Shown here in pieces: positions 1 through 8,745 of a stretch of DNA of 58,671 nucleotides. This stretch comes from an uncultured Verrucomicrobiota bacterium. GTDB taxonomy: Bacteria; Verrucomicrobiota; Verrucomicrobiia; Limisphaerales; AAA164-E04. A model generated the notes under the pieces. It was not told where the DNA came from and did no database searches. It saw nothing but the letters and a program-made list of their open reading frames with translations. The stretch lies in NCBI GenBank assembly GCA_913061285.1, contig CAJXVR010000005.1, positions 1 to 58,671 on the forward strand. Direction: 5' to 3'. The stretch's first letter is position 1. Each line of letters opens with the position of its first letter. Made by a program: the position numbers and the translations under genes.

Positions 1-29
1 GTGGGCTCGGAGATGTGTATAAGAGACAG
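1..29 (+). other. Residual Nextera sequencing adapter (not genomic)
   Basis: Positions 11-29 read AGATGTGTATAAGAGACAG, the 19-base Tn5 mosaic end used in Nextera libraries. Positions 1-10 are the adjoining part of the read-2 adapter. Genomic sequence therefore starts at 30. Translating through the adapter gives the tell-tale peptide start MYKRQ, which should not be annotated as a protein N-terminus. It also shows that this end of the window is a true contig end. Confidence 0.97.
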
Positions 30-551
30 GCGACTGTCTCCTTGGCGAAGCAACTGGCCAAGAATGACCTGGCTGTCATTACGGGTGGTGGTCCGGGAAT
101 CATGGAGGCAGCCAATAAGGGAGCGGCTCAAGGAAAAGGCAAATCCGTCGGTCTCAATATCGAACTCCCCTTCGAACAGTCAGGAAACCGATTTGCGAAC
201 CTGCCAATCAATTTCCACTACTTTTTCTCAAGAAAAGTATGCCTGGTCAAATACAGCATGGGTTTTGTCTACATGCCGGGCGGATTTGGAACCTTGGATG
301 AGTTCTTCGAAGTTTTGACCTTGGTACAAACCCGTCGCATCCCGCATTTCCCACTTATTCTTTTCGGATCTGACTATTGGACAGGCCTCGTCAAATGGAT
401 GAAGTCAACGCTCAAACCAGGTGGCTATATCGGGCCTGACGATCTGAAACTCTTCAAGATTGTCGACACGCCAGAGGATGCTCTCAAACTGATCCTCGCC
501 TATCGTCGTCGAATTGGCGTCCCGCAGGAAGTTCCCTCGAGTTTCCAATAG
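30..551 (+). CDS. LOG-family (TIGR00730) protein, 5' truncated
   Basis: This is the C-terminal part of a Lonely-Guy-type protein with a Rossmann-like fold. The family includes cytokinin riboside 5'-monophosphate phosphoribohydrolases and, in bacteria, nucleotide 5'-monophosphate nucleosidases. A glycine-rich GGGPGIMEAAN motif lies at about 84-116, and the family signature PGGFGTLDE at 276-302. The reading frame is open to the adapter junction at 30, so the N-terminal residues and the true start are missing. A GTG inside the adapter (15) is not a real start. About 174 residues remain. The family assignment is secure from the PGGxGTxxE signature; the substrate is not known. It precedes an M16 peptidase gene in the same direction by about 95 bp. 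Confidence 0.9.
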   Translation, partial: ATVSLAKQLAKNDLAVITGGGPGIMEAANKGAAQGKGKSVGLNIELPFEQSGNRFANLPINFHYFFSRKVCLVKYSMGFVYMPGGFGTLDEFFEVLTLVQTRRIPHFPLILFGSDYWTGLVKWMKSTLKPGGYIGPDDLKLFKIVDTPEDALKLILAYRRRIGVPQEVPSSFQ

Positions 552-572
552 TCGATACTGCACACAAATAAT

Positions 573-615
573 TGATCCATCGCGAGGGGACTAGACTGCC
601 GCTCTCGATGGATCA
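573..615 (+). repeat. Inverted repeat between LOG gene and M16 peptidase gene
   Basis: TGATCCATCG at 573-582 is the exact reverse complement of CGATGGATCA at 606-615, with a 23-base loop. It lies just after the stop codon at 551 and before the ATG at 646. It could act as a transcription terminator or mRNA-stabilising hairpin, but no T-tract follows, so an intrinsic terminator is not supported. Confidence 0.4.
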
Positions 616-645
616 TGCTCCCTTTGAGGCTCTCGCTTCACAACG

Positions 646-1908
646 ATGTATCATCACACTAAACTCAAAAGCGGCTTGCAAGTGGCGACCGCTGAACTTC
701 CCCACATGTCCAGCATCTGTGTGGGCTTGTGGGTAAACGTCGGGGGACGGCACGAAGCCCGCGAACAGAACGGAGCAGCCCATTTCATTGAACACATGTT
801 GTTCAAAGGCACCAGCAATCGAAACGCTCGAGAAATATCTGAGGAAATCGAAGGCCTAGGCGGCTACCTCAATGCGTTCACAGCCGAGGAGAATACCTGT
901 TACTACGCCAAAGTCTCCTCAGTGCACTGCGACACCTTACTCAGTGTCCTTTTCGACATGTTCTTAAATGCGGAGTTTCAAACCGCTGACATGAAGAAAG
1001 AACGAGACGTCATTCTCGAAGAGAACGCCATGTACTTGGATCAGCCTCACCAGCTAGTCCTCGAAAAGTTGAACGAACTTTTGTGGCCGAGACATCCCCT
1101 TGGACGATCCATCACCGGAAATGCCGGTTCACTAAAGAAGCTCAACCGCAGTCGGCTCCTCGAGTTTCGCGACCAACACTATACTGCACCCAACGTATTG
1201 CTGGCAGCAGCTGGCCAAATTGATCATAAGTCCCTGCTCAAGCAAGCGCGCAAGTTTTCTCGTCTCATTCCCAAAGGTGAAGTCAGCACCTTTGAACGAC
1301 TAAAGGATACGCCTCAGCGATTCAAATATAAGTTCATTCCGAGAAAAGTGGAACAAGCTCAGCTCGCCATCTGCTTTAAGACCTGCTCCCGTCACGATCC
1401 CCGGCAATACGCCCTCCAGGTCTTGAACACTATTCTCGGTGAGAACATGAGCTCTCGACTTTTTCAAAGTCTCCGTGAAGAACACGGACTCGCCTATTCG
1501 GTCTATAGTAGCCTCGGAAGTTTCGATGATGGTGGAACGCTTTCCATTTGCCTCGGGCTCGATCCCGACAAACTCGGTCTGGCGCTTAAGTTAATCGACC
1601 GAGAACTCAAACGCCTTCGTTCCGAAACAACCCCCGCTGATGAAGTAGACCGAGCAGCGCAGTATCTCATCGGGCAACTCGATCTTCACCTCGAAAATAC
1701 GGAGAACCACATGATCTGGATCGGAGAACAGCTTCTCGGCTTCGGATCGATACGTTCTGTCGAAGCCTTCAAGAAGCGTATACTCAGCGTAACAGGCGAG
1801 GCAGTGAGACAAGTCGCCGCCGATTTTCTAACACGTCAACTTGCGCGCATTGCCCTGGTCGGGCCGAAATCGACCAAGCTAAAAACCCCTTTGTCATTCT
1901 TAGATTAG
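646..1908 (+). CDS. M16-family zinc metallopeptidase (insulinase/processing-peptidase type)
   Basis: This 420-residue protein resembles bacterial M16B peptidases (PqqL/YmxG-like and mitochondrial processing peptidase beta). The inverted zinc motif HxxEH is seen as H46-F-I-E49-H50. The acidic stretch EENTCYYAKV, around residues 85-95, and EENAMYLDQ follow in the usual order of the N-terminal domain. The C-terminal half carries the R-x-E-x-x-x-Y-S-V-Y-S segment (SLREEHGLAYSVYSSL), typical of the inactive second lobe. No signal peptide is visible, so a cytoplasmic location is likely. The substrate cannot be read from sequence. It stands 24 bp upstream of pabB in the same direction, but a functional link to folate synthesis is not implied. 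Confidence 0.93.
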   Translation: MYHHTKLKSGLQVATAELPHMSSICVGLWVNVGGRHEAREQNGAAHFIEHMLFKGTSNRNAREISEEIEGLGGYLNAFTAEENTCYYAKVSSVHCDTLLSVLFDMFLNAEFQTADMKKERDVILEENAMYLDQPHQLVLEKLNELLWPRHPLGRSITGNAGSLKKLNRSRLLEFRDQHYTAPNVLLAAAGQIDHKSLLKQARKFSRLIPKGEVSTFERLKDTPQRFKYKFIPRKVEQAQLAICFKTCSRHDPRQYALQVLNTILGENMSSRLFQSLREEHGLAYSVYSSLGSFDDGGTLSICLGLDPDKLGLALKLIDRELKRLRSETTPADEVDRAAQYLIGQLDLHLENTENHMIWIGEQLLGFGSIRSVEAFKKRILSVTGEAVRQVAADFLTRQLARIALVGPKSTKLKTPLSFLD

Positions 1909-1932
1909 TGTAGGAATTAACACCCTGTTGGA

Positions 1933-3402
1933 ATGCGAACACTCATTCGCGAAATTGACACCGATCATACGCCACTCACGCTCGGCGCACAGCTGAGGGA
2001 CGTCACGGGCCTCGTCGTGCTTCAGTCGGAACTTTTTCATGGCCCAGAAGTGCGGTTTTCCTACGTTGCTGTGAATCCATTTCTGACTCTCGAAGCATGG
2101 GGAAGTCGATGCTACACGAGTTCCGAATCCAGCACTTCCGAGCAATTCGGTAGTCCATGGATTCTCATCGAGGAGCATATCAAAAAATACGAACTCCTCG
2201 AAGAGTCGGATCAGCCCTTTCCCCTCGGCGGAATGTTCGGCTATTGGGGCTACGAATTAAATCGCAGCCTCTCAGCTAAACTCGCCTCCAAAGCAGCTCG
2301 TGATCTCGAGCTTCCGGACCTTTGTTTGGGTTTCTACGATAGTCTCTGTGTCTTCGATCACCGACTTGGAAAGTGTTTTATCGTTTCCACAGGAATGCGG
2401 GTGGACGGCTCACGATGTTCTAGTCTGGCCCAATCGAAGCTAAATTGGTGGAAAGAAACCCTCGCGAAAAAAATTGACGATGGCGATTCACAACGATCCA
2501 GGTCGGATTGGCCCGTCAGCAAGCTCACTTCAAACACCGCCCGAGAATCCTTCATCAACAAGGTCATTCGAGCGAAAGAGTACATCAACGCGGGGGACAT
2601 CTATCAAATCAATCTCTCGCATCGGCTCGAACTTGAGTGCCATCACGACTGTTTTGATTTCTATGCTCGATTGATGGATGTGTCCCCTGCTCCCTACTCT
2701 GCCTATCTCAACTTCAAAGACTTTCAGATTGCATCCGCATCCCCAGAATCGTTTCTCCGCCTTTCGGGCAGGCATATAAGAACCAGGCCGATCAAGGGCA
2801 CTCGCCCTCGATCATCCGACCCCCAAAAAGACGCACAATTGACCTACGAACTTCAGTCGAGTCCGAAAGAGCTTGCAGAGCTCGTCATGATCACGGACCT
2901 CCTGAGAAACGATCTCGGAATGATCTGCGACTATGGATCTATTTCCGTTCCCGAGCTCGTTCGCCTCGAACGCTACCCTCAGGTCCAGCATCTGGTCTCC
3001 ACCGTTGAAGGCACCCTCCGCAAGTCGATCAGTCACAGCCAGGCCCTCGCAGCCTGTTTTCCGGGTGGCAGTATTACGGGAACGCCTAAGCTTCGAGCGA
3101 TGCAGATTATCGATGAACTTGAACCGATCGCCAGAGGTCCCTACACAGGCGCCATCGGATTTATCGGCTTCAATCAGGAATCACATCTCAGCATAACCAT
3201 TCGTACGGGTTTTAAGACCAACGGAAAGCTCTATTTCAACGTTGGCGCTGGCATCGTCGCCGATTCGGATCCCGAAGCCGAGTATGACGAGACAATGGCT
3301 AAAGGACGCGGCTTCATCGAGTCCCTGGGCCTCGCTCGCCTCTCAAATTCAACGAAGTCTAAAAAGGCTGAAAGGCCACTACGAGAGAACGGAAGCCCAT
3401 GA
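1933..3402 (+). CDS. pabB: Aminodeoxychorismate synthase component I
   Basis: The product converts chorismate plus ammonia to 4-amino-4-deoxychorismate, the first committed step to p-aminobenzoate and folate. At 489 residues it has the usual chorismate-binding fold. The PIKGT motif at residues 286-290 marks PabB rather than TrpE, since its lysine (K288) corresponds to the PabB active-site lysine. The conserved block from FPGGSITGTPK to TGAIGFI follows. The stop overlaps the start of pabC in an ATGA, indicating translational coupling. The glutaminase subunit PabA is not in the window, so ammonia must come from a subunit encoded elsewhere. An anthranilate synthase role is less likely given PIKGT and the pabC neighbour. 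Confidence 0.93.
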   Translation: MRTLIREIDTDHTPLTLGAQLRDVTGLVVLQSELFHGPEVRFSYVAVNPFLTLEAWGSRCYTSSESSTSEQFGSPWILIEEHIKKYELLEESDQPFPLGGMFGYWGYELNRSLSAKLASKAARDLELPDLCLGFYDSLCVFDHRLGKCFIVSTGMRVDGSRCSSLAQSKLNWWKETLAKKIDDGDSQRSRSDWPVSKLTSNTARESFINKVIRAKEYINAGDIYQINLSHRLELECHHDCFDFYARLMDVSPAPYSAYLNFKDFQIASASPESFLRLSGRHIRTRPIKGTRPRSSDPQKDAQLTYELQSSPKELAELVMITDLLRNDLGMICDYGSISVPELVRLERYPQVQHLVSTVEGTLRKSISHSQALAACFPGGSITGTPKLRAMQIIDELEPIARGPYTGAIGFIGFNQESHLSITIRTGFKTNGKLYFNVGAGIVADSDPEAEYDETMAKGRGFIESLGLARLSNSTKSKKAERPLRENGSP

Positions 3403-4247
3403 TTGTCTTCGTAAATGACACTTTTACTGAAGAAGAGAAGGCCTCAATATCTGTTTTTGATCGCGGATTCCTCTATGGTGATGGCTGTTTTGAGACGCTC
3501 CGCGTCTATCAAGGAAAGCCAGCCTTCTGGCAAAAGCACCTGAACCGCCTCACTAGGGCATTGGAGGCATTCTCGATCTCCTTTTCTGTCGACCCCGCTC
3601 GATTGGCAGAGATCGCCACACGCCTCCTCAAAGAGAACGGGAGACTCGAAGGGATCCTTCGAATTCAGGTGACACGAGGAGTGGGACCGCGAGGTTATTC
3701 CACCGTGGGATCAAAGAATCCCTCTTTGATTATGTCTCTTCATCCCTTGCCTAGAGGCATTGCAGAGACAAACCCGTCATGGAGACTCCAAACAAGCGCA
3801 CTCAGAATTCAGCGAGACACCCCGCTCAACGCTCATAAGTCCAGTAATAAGCTCCTGCAGGTCCTTGCCAAACAAGAAGCCGAACAAGGCGGAGTCGACG
3901 ACGTGCTTCTCCTAACCCAGGACGGATTTGTCTCAGAAACCAGCTCAGCAAATCTATTCTGGATTGACGGCCCAACGATCAAGACGCCACCAGAAAGCGC
4001 AGGAATCCTGCCGGGCATCACCCGGGAGGTCATTCTCGAGATCTGTCAGTCGCTGGGATGGCCCTATGCGGAAGAACTCCTACCGGGGGGACAACTGCCT
4101 CAAATGAACGGCGTCTTTCTTAGCCAAAGTGTCTGGGAGATGATTCCTGTCGTCTCGATTGATCAACGCCAACTCGAACCCTGCCGCCCCTTTGTCAGCT
4201 TGCAAGGGGAACTTCGCAAGCGGGCGCTCGAATCGCCATTCCCATGA
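3399..4247 (+). CDS. pabC: Aminodeoxychorismate lyase / class IV PLP aminotransferase
   Basis: This 282-residue fold-type IV PLP enzyme opens with the characteristic DRGFLYGDGCFETLRV block (residues 21-36). K147 in AHKSSNK is the expected Schiff-base lysine. E180 in VSETSSANLF is the residue that contacts the PLP ring nitrogen. Fold-type IV members include branched-chain and D-amino acid aminotransferases, but the four-base overlap with pabB makes 4-amino-4-deoxychorismate lyase the best call. That enzyme releases p-aminobenzoate and pyruvate. The start ATG sits inside the pabB stop region (ATGA). A 132-base gap without recognisable features separates it from ubiX. Confidence 0.88.
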   Translation: MIVFVNDTFTEEEKASISVFDRGFLYGDGCFETLRVYQGKPAFWQKHLNRLTRALEAFSISFSVDPARLAEIATRLLKENGRLEGILRIQVTRGVGPRGYSTVGSKNPSLIMSLHPLPRGIAETNPSWRLQTSALRIQRDTPLNAHKSSNKLLQVLAKQEAEQGGVDDVLLLTQDGFVSETSSANLFWIDGPTIKTPPESAGILPGITREVILEICQSLGWPYAEELLPGGQLPQMNGVFLSQSVWEMIPVVSIDQRQLEPCRPFVSLQGELRKRALESPFP

Positions 4248-4379
4248 TCACCATAGGTTTGCCTTCACAGCTTTTCAGAAGGCACCTTTCAGCAAGAACA
4301 CCTTGGCTGAAACTTGCGCATCGTTGCTTCCCAAGCCATATTCTACCAAGGAACTCACTAGTCTATTCCATTTTTTGAT

Positions 4380-4937
4380 TTGAGAATCGTCATTGCCATC
4401 ACCGGAGCCAGTGGAGCCCTTTACGGACAACGATTGCTCGACCACCTATCGTGCGACTCCCATGAGGTGCATCTTGTCTTGAGCAACTACGCCCATCAGG
4501 TAATTCGAGAGGAACTCCCCAACGGACTTACACTCGATTCCCGAGTGACTCAGCACAGTCTCAAGAGCATGAATGCGCCTTTCGCCAGCGGATCGAATCC
4601 GTTCGATGCCATGGTCATCATTCCTTGCACCATGGGCACCCTCGGCCGTATTGCTCACGGGTTTAGCAGCGACCTTCTGCTTCGAACGGCTGATGTGATG
4701 CTTAAGGAGAAAAAACAATTGATTCTTGTTCCTCGAGAAACCCCACTGAGCCTCATTCATATCAAGAACTTCGAACTCCTCGCCCTGGCCGGAGCAAGCG
4801 TCATTCCAGCCAATCCTTCGTTCTACTCTCACCCGCAAACGGTGACTGATCTTGTTGATACCGTCGTTGCTCGAGTCTTGGATCATCTCGAAATCGACCA
4901 AAGCTTGGTCCCCCGCTGGCAAGAAGAGCAGGAATGA
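4380..4937 (+). CDS. ubiX: UbiX-type flavin prenyltransferase
   Basis: UbiX makes prenylated FMN, the cofactor of UbiD-family decarboxylases. In the futalosine menaquinone route such a UbiX/UbiD pair is thought to remove the ring carboxylate. The 185-residue protein begins RIVIAITGASGALYGQRLL, matching the FMN-binding P-loop-like start of the family, and has the IIPCTMGTLGRIAHG segment near residue 80. The start is a TTG at 4380. An in-frame TAG at 4359 leaves no room for a longer product, and no ATG would preserve the conserved N-terminus. It is followed by ubiA, mqnE and mqnA, which fixes its pathway context. No ubiD partner is present in the window. Confidence 0.93.
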   Translation: MRIVIAITGASGALYGQRLLDHLSCDSHEVHLVLSNYAHQVIREELPNGLTLDSRVTQHSLKSMNAPFASGSNPFDAMVIIPCTMGTLGRIAHGFSSDLLLRTADVMLKEKKQLILVPRETPLSLIHIKNFELLALAGASVIPANPSFYSHPQTVTDLVDTVVARVLDHLEIDQSLVPRWQEEQE

Positions 4938-5032
4938 GCGATCTCGGAACTTGAAAGGGCCTTCAAGAAGTTTTCGCCCCAGCGAAAATGGCCTTGATCT
5001 TGAGGTCCATCAACTCCCACTGTAGCCACCGG

Positions 5033-5926
5033 ATGTCCTTCAGCATCATAACAACAATACGGAATTGGGCTGAGATGATTAAATTCTCTCATACCGTCTT
5101 TGCTCTCCCGTTTGCTATCTCCTCCATGGTCGTGGCAGCCAGAGAAACCAAAGGGTGGCCCGGGTGGCGAATCTTCGTGCTCGTCATTCTAGCTATGGTG
5201 ACAGCTCGAACCTGCGCCATGACCTTCAATAGAATTGTCGATCGGCGTTGGGATAAATTGAATCCACGGACTAAGGACCGGCATTTACCCGCCGGCAAGG
5301 TAAGCCTTTTGAGCGCATCGATTCTTTGCGGAGTGAGCGCATTCGGATTTCTTATCACATGCTGGTTTATCAATCCTATCTGTTTCTATCTCTCACCGGT
5401 AGCCCTCTTTATTGTGTGTTTCTATTCACTCACGAAGCGCTTTACCGACTACACCCATGTCTATCTCGGAATCGCCCTAGGAATTGCGCCGCTGGGCGCC
5501 TGGCTCGCCGTTCAAGGTACGCTCGGACTTCCCCCCATCATCTTAAGTGTGGCGGTTATCTTTTGGCTGATTGGATTCGATATCATTTATGCCACCCAAG
5601 ACTACGAATTCGACAAAGCTCAAGGCCTTCATTCGATCGTCGTAGGATGGGGCCTCAAGAATGCCCTTCAGGCAGCGTTTATAGCTCACTTCATCATGTG
5701 GTTGCTCTTGGCCTCCTTTGGACTCATTCTGAAGTTTCGATTGGCCTACTTTGGCGGCATGTTTGTCATGGCCGTTTGTCTCCTCCTCGAACACTGGCTA
5801 GCCCGCAAGCGTAGTCTGAAGTGGGTTAATTTTGCTTTCTTTCGCCTCAATGCTCTCATCAGTATTGTCTTCCTCGTGGTGACGATCGTAGAGATTGTAT
5901 TTCCAATGTTTCGAATCCGAGTATGA
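5033..5926 (+). CDS. mqnP: UbiA-family prenyltransferase, probable menaquinone-pathway MqnP
   Basis: This integral membrane enzyme attaches the polyprenyl chain to an aromatic acid. The two aspartate-rich Mg-diphosphate motifs are visible: N66-xxx-D70-xxx-D74 (NRIVDRRWD) and D183...D190-xxx-D194 (DIIYATQDYEFD), counted from the ATG at 5033. Several hydrophobic segments run to the C-terminus. An upstream ATG at 4988 is open but adds an atypical hydrophilic extension; the conserved region starts close to AEMIKFSHTVFALPFA, so 5033 is preferred. It overlaps mqnE by four bases (ATGA). Position between ubiX and mqnE supports a role in futalosine-route menaquinone synthesis rather than ubiquinone synthesis. 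Confidence 0.9.
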   Translation: MSFSIITTIRNWAEMIKFSHTVFALPFAISSMVVAARETKGWPGWRIFVLVILAMVTARTCAMTFNRIVDRRWDKLNPRTKDRHLPAGKVSLLSASILCGVSAFGFLITCWFINPICFYLSPVALFIVCFYSLTKRFTDYTHVYLGIALGIAPLGAWLAVQGTLGLPPIILSVAVIFWLIGFDIIYATQDYEFDKAQGLHSIVVGWGLKNALQAAFIAHFIMWLLLASFGLILKFRLAYFGGMFVMAVCLLLEHWLARKRSLKWVNFAFFRLNALISIVFLVVTIVEIVFPMFRIRV

Positions 5927-7080
5927 ACCCAATCATCATTCACAGCGAACTCGCCGACATTTATGAAAAGGTTATGGCTGGCACTCGAATTGACGAGAGC
6001 GAGGCTCTTCGTCTCTTCCAAAGCCGAGACCTGAACGCCGTCGGCTATATCGCCAACGCTGCGAACCAACGGAAAAACGGGAAGCGCGCAACGTATATCG
6101 TCAATCGGTATATCAACTATTCCAACTATTGCATTCTTAGTTGTCAGTTCTGCTCCTTTTCACGAAAGAAGCGAGACAACGATGGTTTTCAGCTATCGGT
6201 CGAAGCAATGGTTGATAAGGCTCGTGAAGCACTCGATCTCGGAATTACCGAACTCCACATTGTCGGTGGATTGCATCCATCGCTGCCCTTTGACTACTAC
6301 ACCGACATGGTCAGTCGGCTCAAATCACTGAGCCCGAGCCTCGAGCTAAAATGCTTTACGGCCATCGAGATCCTACACCTTTCCTGGCTTGCCAAGAAGT
6401 CGGTCGAGGAAACATTGAAGGAACTAAAGCAGGCCGGACTCGGTTCGCTCACCGGGGGAGGTGCTGAGATATTTCGAGAAGATGTTCGTAAGCAAATCGC
6501 CCGCGGCAAAGAGTCTGCCGAAGAGTATCTCGACGTTCATCGCACTTGGCACAGCCTGGGTGGCCGGAGCACCTGCACCATGCTCTATGGCCATGTCGAG
6601 ACCCTTGAAGATCGAGTCGATCACCTAAAGCAACTTCGACAGCTACAAGATGAAAGCCGAGGATTCACTGGCTTCGTCCCCCTCGCCTACCAGCCCGAAG
6701 ACAACGGGATCCCGGTCAAACATCCACCAACAGGCGCCGATTCGCTGCGAACGATCGCCGTTAGTCGGCTCTTTCTCGACAACATCGACCATATCACCGC
6801 CTACTGGGTAGGGCTCGGCCTCGGGCTTGCGCAGGTCGCGCTTAGCTACGGCGCTGATGATCTTCACGGAACAATTATCGAGGAACACATTTTTCATATG
6901 GCTGGAGCGAGTTCACCCCAGGAGCAATCCCGAGCCTCGATGATCAAAGCCATTCGAGAAGCCGGGCGTGACCCGGTTCAACGAAACACGTTCTATGAAT
7001 CTCTGGAGCATTCCGACACACCAGCGCCGGTAGAACAAGCAGCACCAAATCATAGACTCTCGAATACCCTCGCCCAATAG
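5923..7080 (+). CDS. mqnE: Aminofutalosine synthase, radical SAM
   Basis: MqnE joins the chorismate-derived 3-[(1-carboxyvinyl)oxy]benzoate to SAM to give aminofutalosine. The 385-residue protein has the radical-SAM cluster motif C70-xxx-C74-xx-C77 (CILSCQFC). The region AEIFREDVRKQIARGKE through TMLYGHVET matches MqnE and distinguishes it from the paralogue MqnC. The last 20 or so residues are polar and not conserved. It overlaps the stop of the prenyltransferase gene and is followed after five bases by mqnA, whose product supplies its substrate. MqnB, MqnC and MqnD are not in the window. Confidence 0.93.
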   Translation: MNPIIIHSELADIYEKVMAGTRIDESEALRLFQSRDLNAVGYIANAANQRKNGKRATYIVNRYINYSNYCILSCQFCSFSRKKRDNDGFQLSVEAMVDKAREALDLGITELHIVGGLHPSLPFDYYTDMVSRLKSLSPSLELKCFTAIEILHLSWLAKKSVEETLKELKQAGLGSLTGGGAEIFREDVRKQIARGKESAEEYLDVHRTWHSLGGRSTCTMLYGHVETLEDRVDHLKQLRQLQDESRGFTGFVPLAYQPEDNGIPVKHPPTGADSLRTIAVSRLFLDNIDHITAYWVGLGLGLAQVALSYGADDLHGTIIEEHIFHMAGASSPQEQSRASMIKAIREAGRDPVQRNTFYESLEHSDTPAPVEQAAPNHRLSNTLAQ

Positions 7081-7085
7081 TCTCC

Positions 7086-7907
7086 ATGACTCACAGCATT
7101 CCTCCGTCCAATTCAAAGGTTCCAACTCCGAGGCCCTCCATTCCGCGAGGAATCAGAATTGGGTCGGTTCCTTACCTCAACGCGGTTCCATTAACCTGGG
7201 GACTTGAGAGGGAAATCGCGTTCCTCCCTCCGAATCAACTCGGAGCCTCAATTCGCGAGGAAGACCTCGATGCTGCATTGCTGAGTATCACCGAGGTTCT
7301 ATTTCAGAACCGATACCGAATCATCGATGGCATAGGGATATGTTCTCGCGGACCGGTAGGCAGCGTGTTTCTCGCCCATTCGGTTCCGCTGAAAGAGATT
7401 ACAGAAATCTATTGTGATCCAGCGTCGCTCACTAGTGTGAATCTGCTCCGAGTCCTCCTACATCGTCAAGGCATCCATCCGACTTGGAAAACTCTCGAGA
7501 ATTACGAGTCCGCCCGAGACCATGAAAACGTCTTGCTCATTGGCAATCCGGCTATCCGATTCCAGTCGCAGAATATTCGACATCAAATCTGGGACCTCGG
7601 CGAAGCATGGGAAAAGGAAATGCAACTCCCGTTCGTCTACGCAGTCTGGGTCGTTCGAAGAGAGGTGACCGATGCCAAACTGTTTTCGAAATTGAAACAC
7701 GCTCAAGAACAGGGACTGCAGAATCTCAACACGATCGCATCGAGCTACCGAGAATTCGACGCGCCCTTCAGTAGAAAATACCTGACAAAACACATCCACT
7801 ATCGTGTCGGGGACGCCGAAAAACGCGGGATCGAACGGTTTATCCACGAGCTCAGGCAGCTACCGGATCAACAGGTTTTCGACCCAGAGTACATCGCACC
7901 GCTCTAG
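7086..7907 (+). CDS. mqnA: Chorismate dehydratase
   Basis: MqnA dehydrates chorismate to 3-[(1-carboxyvinyl)oxy]benzoate, the first step of the futalosine menaquinone pathway. The protein has a periplasmic-binding-protein-like fold. IRIGSVPYLNAVPLTWGLE at about residues 21-39 is the family N-terminal signature, and AALLSITEVLF (about 60-70) is also typical. The first 18 residues are Pro/Ser-rich and may reflect a start that is slightly too long. At 273 residues the length is normal. It forms an operon-like run with mqnE. Confidence 0.92.
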   Translation: MTHSIPPSNSKVPTPRPSIPRGIRIGSVPYLNAVPLTWGLEREIAFLPPNQLGASIREEDLDAALLSITEVLFQNRYRIIDGIGICSRGPVGSVFLAHSVPLKEITEIYCDPASLTSVNLLRVLLHRQGIHPTWKTLENYESARDHENVLLIGNPAIRFQSQNIRHQIWDLGEAWEKEMQLPFVYAVWVVRREVTDAKLFSKLKHAQEQGLQNLNTIASSYREFDAPFSRKYLTKHIHYRVGDAEKRGIERFIHELRQLPDQQVFDPEYIAPL

Positions 7908-7927
7908 CCCGCGATCCGACTAAACGC

Positions 7928-8734
7928 ATGAGCAAATATCTGCAGGTATTCAATGTAGGTATTCAGAATACACTCGCCTATCGCCTCAACTTCTTTTTCC
8001 GGGCAGCGTTCAACCTCATCCCATTGGCGGCAACGATTTTCCTATGGCGAACGATCTATGCAGGAAAGGCTGAGGGGAGTTCGATCGCTGGGTATGAGTT
8101 GGCCCAGATGATCTCATACTATCTGACGGTCAGCATCGTTGACACCCTGACAGCCGTCAATGAGGACGATTGGCAAATCGTCGCAGAAATTCGCGATGGC
8201 CAAATAAGCCAGTTCCTCCTCAAACCCATGAACTATCTAAGCTACCGCCTGGTTTTATTTGGGGCCGGCAGGTTTGTTTATCTTCTGACCGCAGTCATTC
8301 CGTTGGGTGGTTTCATCTTCTTGTATCGTGACTCGTTCCAGCTCCCGACCGAAGCAATCACTTATCTCTGGTTTGCGGTCTCACTAGTCCTGACCGCCTT
8401 ACTTCAGTTCTTTGTTTCCTATACTATGGCTCTGCTTGCCTTTTGGATTCTGGAAATCGATACCCTCATTTTCATGCTCTTCGCCATCGAATACGTTGCT
8501 GGTGGACATTTGTTCCCGCTGGACCTTCTCCCGACCGGGTTGACAGCCCTACTGATCTATACCCCGTTTCCCTACCTCCTCTACTTCCCAGCTAGTATCT
8601 TTCTCGGTCGAACCACAGCCACTCTCCTTACCACCGGCTTGCTGATTCAAGCTTTTTGGGTGCTCATTGCTTTCCTAATCGCTCAGTGGGTCTGGAAACA
8701 AGGAATAAAGAAATACGAAGCCGTTGGAGGCTAG
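7928..8734 (+). CDS. ABC-2 family transporter permease (first of pair)
   Basis: This 268-residue membrane protein has about six hydrophobic segments. It matches the ABC-2/DUF990 class of permeases, which often occur as two adjacent subunits plus one ATPase. Substrates of this class are mostly unknown. The conserved DDWQIVAEIRDGQISQFLLKP region (residues 78-98) is the typical cytoplasmic loop of this family. It begins 20 bp after mqnA and is followed 12 bp later by a related permease. No ATP-binding subunit is found beside it, so the ATPase must be encoded elsewhere. Confidence 0.85.
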   Translation: MSKYLQVFNVGIQNTLAYRLNFFFRAAFNLIPLAATIFLWRTIYAGKAEGSSIAGYELAQMISYYLTVSIVDTLTAVNEDDWQIVAEIRDGQISQFLLKPMNYLSYRLVLFGAGRFVYLLTAVIPLGGFIFLYRDSFQLPTEAITYLWFAVSLVLTALLQFFVSYTMALLAFWILEIDTLIFMLFAIEYVAGGHLFPLDLLPTGLTALLIYTPFPYLLYFPASIFLGRTTATLLTTGLLIQAFWVLIAFLIAQWVWKQGIKKYEAVGG

Positions 8735-8745
8735 TCGCTGGGATC

